From: Clostridiales bacterium | GTDB taxonomy: Bacteria > Bacillota > Clostridia > Oscillospirales > Ruminococcaceae | Length of the DNA: 9,011 nt | Direction of reading: 5' to 3' | Assembly (NCBI GenBank): GCA_029007575.1 | Contig: JAQXIB010000287.1 | Location: 1-9,011, forward strand | In this document: positions 4,137 through 9,011 of the stretch, piece after piece | How the letters are laid out: each line of letters starts with the position of its first letter | Numbering within the stretch: position 1 is the first letter of the stretch | Made by a program: the position numbers and the translations under genes | The notes under the pieces: model-generated | What the model was told of the DNA's origin: nothing | The model's input: the letters and a program-made list of their open reading frames with translations, nothing else | Databases searched by the model: none

Positions 4137-5102
4137 ATGAGAGAATTTATCATTCAGAAAAATGACTGTCATCAGCGTGTCGATAAATTTTTGGGCAAAG
4201 CAGTAAAAGGCTTGCCTAAAAGCTTGATGTATAAGTATATCCGGCTGAAAAGAATCAAAGTCAACGGCAAACGGTGTGAGATATCAACCATATTGCAGGA
4301 GGGCGACCGACTGTCCCTGTATATCAACGATGAATTTTTTTCTTCGCCGCAAAATCCGGAATCTTCCTTTCTCAAAGCGCCGACTGCGCTGCGCATTGTG
4401 TATGAAGATGAAAATATTTTGCTGATAGATAAACCTCCCGGTTTGGTGGTGCATGAGGATAACCGTCAGCTGGCAGACAGCTTGATTGATCGAGTGAAGC
4501 ATTATTTGTATGAAAAAGGGGAGTATTCTCCGGACGATGAGCTTTCCTTTGCACCAGCGCTTTGCAATCGGATCGACCGAAATACCGGAGGTATTGTCAT
4601 TGCCGCTAAAAACGCGGAAAGCCTGCGGATCATCAATGAAAAGATACAGCAAAGAGAAATCAAAAAGTATTATCTGTGTTTGAACGAGGGGAAAGTTATC
4701 CCTCAGTCGGCAGAGTTGCATTATTATTTGAAAAAAGACGCAGCCTCCAATAAGGTGTCGATTCAGGAACAGCCTTTGGATGGATATAAAGAAATTGTGA
4801 CGTTTTATCGTGTGATTGCTTCAGACGGTAAGCATAGCTTGACAGAGGTGGAGCTGGCTACCGGCCGGACGCATCAAATCAGAGCGCAGATGGCGTATAT
4901 TGGATTCCCGTTGGTGGGAGATACGAAGTACGGCGCAAAAGAAAAGCATAAATATCATGCGCTTTATTCCTATAAATTGCGGTTCGATTTTAAAACCGAT
5001 GCGGGAATTTTAAATTATTTGAAGGGAAAAATATTTGAAGTCCCGGATATTTGGTTTGCAAAAGAAATAAACACAGAAGAGAAAGGAACATCTGACAGAT
5101 GA
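4137..5102 (+). CDS. RluA/RluD-family RNA pseudouridine synthase
   Basis: This 321-residue enzyme is predicted to isomerise uridine to pseudouridine in ribosomal RNA. An N-terminal S4 RNA-binding domain (about 1-65: RVDKFLGKAV, LKRIKVNGKR, LQEGDRLSLYI) precedes the catalytic domain. IVYEDENILLIDKPPGLVVH (87-106) is the first conserved block. Catalytic Asp147 lies in NRIDRNTGGIV, where many relatives have HRLDRxTSG. RTHQIR (244-249) and GDTKYG follow. Length is normal for the RluC/RluD group, but the target uridine cannot be assigned. Two ATGs are possible: 4131 touches the AAGG ribosome binding site, while 4137 has a 6-base gap to it, so 4137 is preferred. The stop overlaps the apgM start by four bases (ATGA), indicating translational coupling. 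Confidence 0.93.
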   Translation: MREFIIQKNDCHQRVDKFLGKAVKGLPKSLMYKYIRLKRIKVNGKRCEISTILQEGDRLSLYINDEFFSSPQNPESSFLKAPTALRIVYEDENILLIDKPPGLVVHEDNRQLADSLIDRVKHYLYEKGEYSPDDELSFAPALCNRIDRNTGGIVIAAKNAESLRIINEKIQQREIKKYYLCLNEGKVIPQSAELHYYLKKDAASNKVSIQEQPLDGYKEIVTFYRVIASDGKHSLTEVELATGRTHQIRAQMAYIGFPLVGDTKYGAKEKHKYHALYSYKLRFDFKTDAGILNYLKGKIFEVPDIWFAKEINTEEKGTSDR

Positions 5103-6313
5103 AATATGTAGTAATATTGTGCGACGGCATGGCAGACTATAAATTGGAAGAGTTGGGGTCAAAAACACCGATGACGGTTGCAAATAAGCCGCACATGAAT
5201 TGGTTGGCGGCGCACGGAAATGTAGGAATGGTAAAAACGGTCGGAGAGGGCTTTAAACCCGGAAGCGATGTTGCAAATTTATCGGTGATCGGTTACGCTC
5301 CCGCTAAATATTATGCCGGACGTTCTCCGTTGGAGGCGGCAAGCATCGGGATTGACTTAAAAGAAAGCGATGTGACGATGCGCTGTAATCTGGTCACCTT
5401 ATCCGATGAAGAAAATTATGAAGATAAAACCATTTTGGATTATTGCGCGGATGATATTTCCACTCAGGAAGCCGAAATATTGATTCGGTATTTGGCGGAG
5501 CATTTTAACAATGAGGAATTTAGCCTGTATCCGGGCGTCAGCTATCGTCATTGTCTGGTATGGCATAACGGGACGACAGAGGTAGGAACCTTGACGCCTC
5601 CTCACGACATCACCGGCAGAAAGATCAAGGACTACATACCGCGGCATCCGAATGCGCAAAAATTGTATGAAATGATGAAACAGGGGTATACTTTATTAAA
5701 AGATCATCCGGTGAATCAAGCCAGAATCGCACGCGGTCTTCGTCCTGCGAATGCTATTTGGTTTTGGGGAGAGGGCAGAAAGAAGCCGCTTACCGGTTTT
5801 CAGGAAAAGTTCGGTCTCCGAGGAGCAGTGGTTTCAGCAGTAGACTTGATCAAAGGCATCGGAAAGCTTGCAGGGATGGATGTTCTGGAAGTGGAGGGAG
5901 CCACCGGTTATTTGGATACGAATTTTGACAACAAGGCACAAGCGGCAATGGATGCTCTGAAAAATGGATGTGATTTTGTTTATATTCATTTGGAGGCTCC
6001 GGATGAGTGCGGACATCGCAATGAGCTACAGAATAAAATCAAATCGCTCGAAATGATTGATGAAAAGATCATCGGCCCTGTGTTAAAGGAGCTGGAGCAA
6101 TATGATGATTATAAAGTGATGATATTGCCGGATCATGCCACACCGATTGCGCTCAGAACACATGTTTCCGATCCGGTTCCGTTTTTGATGTATCACAAAA
6201 AAGGCGTTGCGGCGCATCCGGTATCGTTGTTTGATGAGGAACACGCGCAGATGACAGGTGTTTTCATTGAACAGGGTGATGCGATTATGGAACAGTTTAT
6301 CAATTTGGAGTAA
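5099..6313 (+). CDS. apgM: ApgM-type cofactor-independent phosphoglycerate mutase / proposed homoserine kinase
   Basis: This 404-residue cytoplasmic protein of the alkaline phosphatase superfamily uses a phospho-serine intermediate and two metal ions. Metal-site and catalytic features are D9 (ILCDGMADY), the probable nucleophile S56 in PGSDVANLSVIGY, H169/D170 (PPHD), D302 and H306 (HLEAPDECGH), and D345/H346 (DHATP). ApgM interconverts 2- and 3-phosphoglycerate. A closely related group found in bacteria without ThrB was proposed to be a homoserine kinase acting in threonine synthesis, and PGSDVANLS with YYAGRSPLEAAS also fits that group. The two cannot be separated here, and no threonine genes flank it. 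The ATG lies inside the previous gene's stop (ATGA), with AAGGA at 5084-5088. There is no obvious terminator after it; the rpsO promoter starts 15 bp downstream. Confidence 0.88.
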   Translation: MKYVVILCDGMADYKLEELGSKTPMTVANKPHMNWLAAHGNVGMVKTVGEGFKPGSDVANLSVIGYAPAKYYAGRSPLEAASIGIDLKESDVTMRCNLVTLSDEENYEDKTILDYCADDISTQEAEILIRYLAEHFNNEEFSLYPGVSYRHCLVWHNGTTEVGTLTPPHDITGRKIKDYIPRHPNAQKLYEMMKQGYTLLKDHPVNQARIARGLRPANAIWFWGEGRKKPLTGFQEKFGLRGAVVSAVDLIKGIGKLAGMDVLEVEGATGYLDTNFDNKAQAAMDALKNGCDFVYIHLEAPDECGHRNELQNKIKSLEMIDEKIIGPVLKELEQYDDYKVMILPDHATPIALRTHVSDPVPFLMYHKKGVAAHPVSLFDEEHAQMTGVFIEQGDAIMEQFINLE

Positions 6314-6328
6314 ATTTCGGATTAACTA

Positions 6329-6357
6329 TTTACAAAATAAGAATATTGTGTTATAAT
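6329..6357 (+). promoter_or_regulatory. rpsO promoter
   Basis: TTTACA (6329-6334), a 17-bp spacer and TATAAT (6352-6357) with an extended -10 TG (TGTTATAAT). It is the best promoter in the window along with the sirtuin one. TGTGTTATAAT is shared with both repeat-borne promoters, but no other part of the repeat is present here. Confidence 0.85.
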
Positions 6358-6374
6358 AACAGAGTTGTCCGCGC

Positions 6375-6447
6375 CATGGCTTGTGGGTGTAAGCCCGAAA
6401 GACGGTAGATGTTACTTGCCCGGGAGTTTTGCCTTCCCCTTGCTATG
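6375..6447 (+). promoter_or_regulatory. Structured rpsO leader, candidate S15 autoregulatory site
   Basis: The 120-nt leader folds as a closing stem CATGGC (6375-6380) with GCTATG (6442-6447) around three hairpins. The first is TGGGT (6384-6388) with GCCCG (6393-6397), closed by a GTAA (GNRA) tetraloop. The second is GGTAG (6404-6408) with TTGCC (6416-6420). The third is GGGAG (6422-6426) with TTCCC (6434-6438). Ribosomal protein S15 is known in several bacteria to repress its own mRNA by binding leader structures with helical junctions. The position, immediately upstream of the rpsO ribosome binding site, fits that role. Hairpins two and three rely on G-U pairs and are less sure. Confidence 0.55.
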
Positions 6448-6479
6448 CCGTTGGCTGAATTTTAAAAGAGGTGAAAGAT

Positions 6480-6746
6480 ATGTTGCTGAAAGAAGAAAAA
6501 ACCGCGGTTATCGACGCAAACCGCATCCATGAAAACGACACCGGCTCTCCGGAAGTGCAGATCGCGATTCTCACCAAAAGAATCAACGATCTGACCGAAC
6601 ATTTGAAAGTTCATAAAAACGATCACCATTCTCGCAGAGGCTTGCTGAAAATGGTAGGTCGCCGTCGTAATCTTTTGAACTACCTGATGAAGAAAGATAT
6701 TGAGCGTTATCGTGCGATTATCGCGAAATTGGGTATTCGTAAGTAA
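6480..6746 (+). CDS. rpsO: 30S ribosomal protein S15
   Basis: This is an 88-residue protein of the small ribosomal subunit. S15 is a primary binder of 16S rRNA in the central domain and also makes an intersubunit bridge. The hallmark stretches are complete: ENDTGSPEVQIAILT (18-32), the HHSRRGLLKMVGRRRNLLNYL block (46-66) and the RYRAIIAKLGIRK end. Length is one residue short of the usual 89. The start is ATG at 6480, with AGAGGTG at 6467-6473 as ribosome binding site. An in-frame GTG at 6471 is part of that site and is not the start. It has its own promoter, a folded leader and a strong terminator, and precedes pnp as in many bacteria including E. coli. Confidence 0.98.
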   Translation: MLLKEEKTAVIDANRIHENDTGSPEVQIAILTKRINDLTEHLKVHKNDHHSRRGLLKMVGRRRNLLNYLMKKDIERYRAIIAKLGIRK

Positions 6747-6756
6747 CTGGCTGATA

Positions 6757-6785
6757 AGGCAGGTGGGATTTCCATCTGCCTTTTT
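6757..6785 (+). terminator. Intrinsic terminator after rpsO
   Basis: AGGCAGGTGG (6757-6766) pairs with CCATCTGCCT (6772-6781), one G-U pair, around a 5-nt loop. The run of five T residues is at 6781-6785. It separates rpsO from pnp, though partial readthrough could feed pnp, since I see no convincing promoter in 6786-6844. Confidence 0.93.
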
Positions 6786-6844
6786 GGTATTTCCTGAATG
6801 TTCACACGATTCGGAAATGATATTTATTGTCTGTGTGAAAATGA

Positions 6845-6949
6845 CGGACAGCTCGTATATGGGTTCTGCTTATAGAGTCCATGTTTAGCATAAATTAGTG
6901 TGCTTTGCAAAAAAGCAGAGCATAGTAATTTTGCTAAACAAGCTGTCCG
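6845..6949 (+). promoter_or_regulatory. Structured pnp leader (three-way junction)
   Basis: The closing stem CGGACAGC (6845-6852) with GCTGTCCG (6942-6949) is perfect over 8 bp. Inside are two arms. One is ATGGGTTCT (6859-6867) with AGAGTCCAT (6874-6882), 9 bp with two G-U pairs. The other is long: GTTTAGCA (6883-6890) with TGCTAAAC (6932-6939), continued by TGTGCTTTGC (6899-6908) with GCAGAGCATA (6915-6924). It ends 13 nt before the GGAGG of pnp (6963-6967). In E. coli the pnp leader forms a duplex cut by RNase III and used by PNPase to repress its own synthesis. A similar role here is inferred from position and structure only; no sequence homology is claimed. Confidence 0.7.
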
Positions 6950-6977
6950 AATAAAAAATAATGGAGGCTTGTAAAGA

Positions 6978-9011
6978 ATGTTTGAAAACCACAGAATTTT
7001 TAAAACACAATTTGCCGGCAGAGAATTGTCGGTAGAAACCGGCAAGACCTGTATGCTTTCTAACGGCTCCTGCTGGGTACGTTATGGGGACACGGTCGTT
7101 ATGGCGAACGTGACGATGTCCGCGAAGCCGCGTGAAGGAATTGACTTTTTTCCGCTTTCGGTAGATTACGAGGAGCGTTTGTATGCAGTCGGTAAAATCC
7201 CCGGCTCTTTCTTGAAAAGAGAGGGAAGACCGTCCGAACGTTCTATTTTGACTTCCCGAATGGTTGACCGTCCGATTCGTCCGTTGTTCCCGAAGGATAT
7301 GAGAAACGATGTCTCGGTTGTCATGACGGTTTTGTCCACCGATATGGATAATCAGCCGGAAATCACCGGATTGATTGCGACTTCGGTAGCGCTTTCTATT
7401 TCGGATATTCCGTGGAACGGCCCGATCGGCGGCGTCAATGTCGGTCTGGTAGATGATGAGATCGTCATCAATCCGAATCTGGAACAGCGTAATAAAAGCG
7501 ATCTGACCTTGACGGTTGCCGGTACCGAAGAGAAAATCGTTATGATCGAAGCCGGTGCAAACGAAGTATCCGATGAAAGAATGCTGGATGCGATCGCGGC
7601 AGGACACGAGGAGATCAAAAAGATCGTTGCGTTTATTCGTGACATTCAGAAAGAAATCGGAAAAGAGAAAATTGTATTTGAGTCCCAGAAAGTGAATCCG
7701 GAATTGTTTGAGGCAATTAAGGAATTTGCTTCAGACAGAATTAAATTTGCGCTGGATACCAATGATAAAAATGTGCGGGAAGAGCGTTTGGCTCCGATCG
7801 TGGCAGATATCCATGAAAAATTTGAGGAATTGTATCCGGAGGAAGCCGGTACGATCGACGAGTGCATTTATTTGGTGCAAAAATATATCGTCCGCAGATG
7901 GTTGCTGGATGAAAACAAACGGGTAGACGGACGCGGTATGGATGAAATCAGACCGTTAGCTGCCGAAGTTGCAGTTGTTCCGAGAGTTCACGGATCTGGA
8001 TTATTTACCAGAGGTCAGACACAGGTGCTCAGCATTGCAACCTTGGGACCGATCAGAGATTCTCAGATTATCGATGGTATTGACGAGGAAGACGAAAAGC
8101 GTTATATGCATCACTATAATTTCCCGTCCTATTCTGTCGGTGAAACCAAGCCCAGCAGAGGTCCCGGACGTCGGGAGATCGGTCATGGTGCTTTGGCGGA
8201 GAAAGCTTTGGTTCCGGTATTGCCGTCGGTAGAAGATTTCCCGTATGCCATCCGTGTCGTATCAGAAGTGCTGTCCTCAAACGGTTCTACTTCTCAAGGC
8301 TCTATCTGCGGCTCTACTTTGGCGTTGATGGATGCAGGCGTGCCGATTAAAGCGCCGGTAGCCGGTATTTCCTGCGGATTGATTACCGAGGGCGACAGAT
8401 GGATGACCATGGTAGATATCCAAGGTTTGGAAGACTTCTATGGAGATATGGACTTTAAGGTAGGCGGTACCCATAAAGGTATTACGGCAATCCAGGTTGA
8501 TATTAAAATTGACGGTTTGACCTTAGATATCATTAAAGAAGCATTTGAAAAGACGCACAAAGCGCGTAATTATATCTTAGATGAGATTATGCTGAAAGCG
8601 ATTCCTGCTGTCAGAGATTCTGTCGGAGAGTATGCGCCGAAGATGGCTTCTACTAAGATTCCGGTTGATAAGATCAGAGAAGTAATCGGAACCGGCGGAA
8701 AAGTCATTCAGAAGATTTGTGCCGATTGCGATGTAAAAATTGATATTAATGATGACGGTGCGGTGTCCATTTTGGGAGTCAACCGTGAAAACACCGAAAG
8801 AGCGTTGGCTATCATCAATACCATTGTGAACGATCCGGAGGTTGGCGCCATTTATAAAGGAAAAGTAACCAGACTGATGAACTTTGGCGCATTTGTGGAG
8901 ATCGCTCCCGGCAAAGAAGGCTTGGTGCATATCTCCAAGCTGGATGAAAGACGGGTAGAAAAGGTAGAAGATGTTGTTTCTGTCGGCGATGAGCTGTTGG
9001 TAAAAGTGCTT
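6978..9011 (+). CDS. pnp: Polyribonucleotide nucleotidyltransferase (PNPase), 3' end beyond the window
   Basis: PNPase degrades RNA from the 3' end using phosphate and can also add tails; it acts as a ring-shaped trimer in the cytoplasm. The frame is open for 678 codons to the window edge, so perhaps 20-30 residues are missing. Domains in order: first RNase PH domain (about 10-140) with an RNA-gripping loop FLKREGRPS (78-86); helical linker (about 240-310); second RNase PH domain (about 320-540) with FTRGQTQ (343-349), SNGSTSQGS (434-442) and the catalytic D486, D492 and K494 in LEDFYGDMDFK; KH domain with GTGG (571-574); and an S1 domain from about 625 (GKVTRLMNFGAFVEI). Q347 replaces the Glu usual in FTRGETQ. 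The start is ATG 6978 with GGAGG at 6963-6967. The partner gene is rpsO upstream. Confidence 0.98.
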   Translation, partial: MFENHRIFKTQFAGRELSVETGKTCMLSNGSCWVRYGDTVVMANVTMSAKPREGIDFFPLSVDYEERLYAVGKIPGSFLKREGRPSERSILTSRMVDRPIRPLFPKDMRNDVSVVMTVLSTDMDNQPEITGLIATSVALSISDIPWNGPIGGVNVGLVDDEIVINPNLEQRNKSDLTLTVAGTEEKIVMIEAGANEVSDERMLDAIAAGHEEIKKIVAFIRDIQKEIGKEKIVFESQKVNPELFEAIKEFASDRIKFALDTNDKNVREERLAPIVADIHEKFEELYPEEAGTIDECIYLVQKYIVRRWLLDENKRVDGRGMDEIRPLAAEVAVVPRVHGSGLFTRGQTQVLSIATLGPIRDSQIIDGIDEEDEKRYMHHYNFPSYSVGETKPSRGPGRREIGHGALAEKALVPVLPSVEDFPYAIRVVSEVLSSNGSTSQGSICGSTLALMDAGVPIKAPVAGISCGLITEGDRWMTMVDIQGLEDFYGDMDFKVGGTHKGITAIQVDIKIDGLTLDIIKEAFEKTHKARNYILDEIMLKAIPAVRDSVGEYAPKMASTKIPVDKIREVIGTGGKVIQKICADCDVKIDINDDGAVSILGVNRENTERALAIINTIVNDPEVGAIYKGKVTRLMNFGAFVEIAPGKEGLVHISKLDERRVEKVEDVVSVGDELLVKVL

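Noticed and set aside
4284..4721. 145-codon minus-strand reading frame
   Set aside because: It lies entirely inside the pseudouridine synthase gene on the opposite strand and has no recognisable domain.
6375..6447. tRNA or tRNA-like gene in the rpsO leader
   Set aside because: The overall shape is clover-like, but there is no 7-bp acceptor stem with CCA context, no T-loop consensus and no anticodon arm of correct size.
6471..6479. GTG 6471 as start of S15
   Set aside because: The GTG belongs to the AGAGGTG ribosome binding site; ATG 6480 gives the normal S15 N-terminus and length.
6801..6840. pnp promoter around TTCACA/GATATT
   Set aside because: No pair of boxes with acceptable spacing and match was found; TTCACAC...GTGTGAA is only a loose inverted repeat.
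6885..7607. 240-codon minus-strand reading frame
   Set aside because: It is the antisense shadow of pnp and of the pnp leader; the plus-strand frame encodes an unmistakable PNPase.

Overview
The window looks like a chromosomal segment of a low-to-mid GC Gram-positive anaerobe of the Clostridia, probably an Oscillospirales/Ruminococcaceae-type gut bacterium. The evidence is strong purine-rich ribosome binding sites, sigma-A promoters with 17-bp spacers and frequent extended -10 boxes, a clostridial-type PNPase and S15, a zinc sirtuin, an ApgM-type mutase, and a preQ1-I riboswitch. Lineage is inferred from style and gene content, not from a database search.

Layout, left to right. (1) 1-254 is intergenic and holds a four-armed inverted-repeat structure (18-118). 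It is followed by a small lipoprotein gene (255-464) with its own terminator. (2) A Sir2-family deacylase gene (621-1328) has a near-ideal promoter whose -35 box lies in a perfect palindrome. (3) 1329-3073 is the most interesting part: two tandem promoters around a short dispersed repeat, a preQ1-I riboswitch with a terminator-type expression platform, a radical SAM gene that fits the queuine lyase QueL, and a YhhQ-family queuosine-precursor transporter. Together these read as a queuosine salvage operon. (4) A minus-strand RadC/JAMM gene (3089-3787) converges on it through a shared bidirectional terminator. (5) 3788-4136 is a divergent intergenic region with a second copy of the dispersed repeat. 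It leads into an RluA-family pseudouridine synthase and an ApgM-type phosphoglycerate mutase (or the related proposed homoserine kinase), overlapping by ATGA. (6) The classic rpsO-pnp pair closes the window; both genes have elaborately folded 5' leaders, and pnp runs off the right edge.

How the genes work together. The Q-salvage operon would import a queuosine precursor (YhhQ), convert queuine to preQ1 (QueL), and be shut down by preQ1 through the riboswitch. Tgt and the later Q enzymes must be elsewhere. rpsO and pnp are a translation/RNA-decay pair whose structured leaders suggest autoregulation. The repeat at 1351-1435 and 3951-4052 carries a promoter and sits between two copies of a TATAAT box at two unrelated loci, suggesting a small promoter-bearing mobile or duplicated element.
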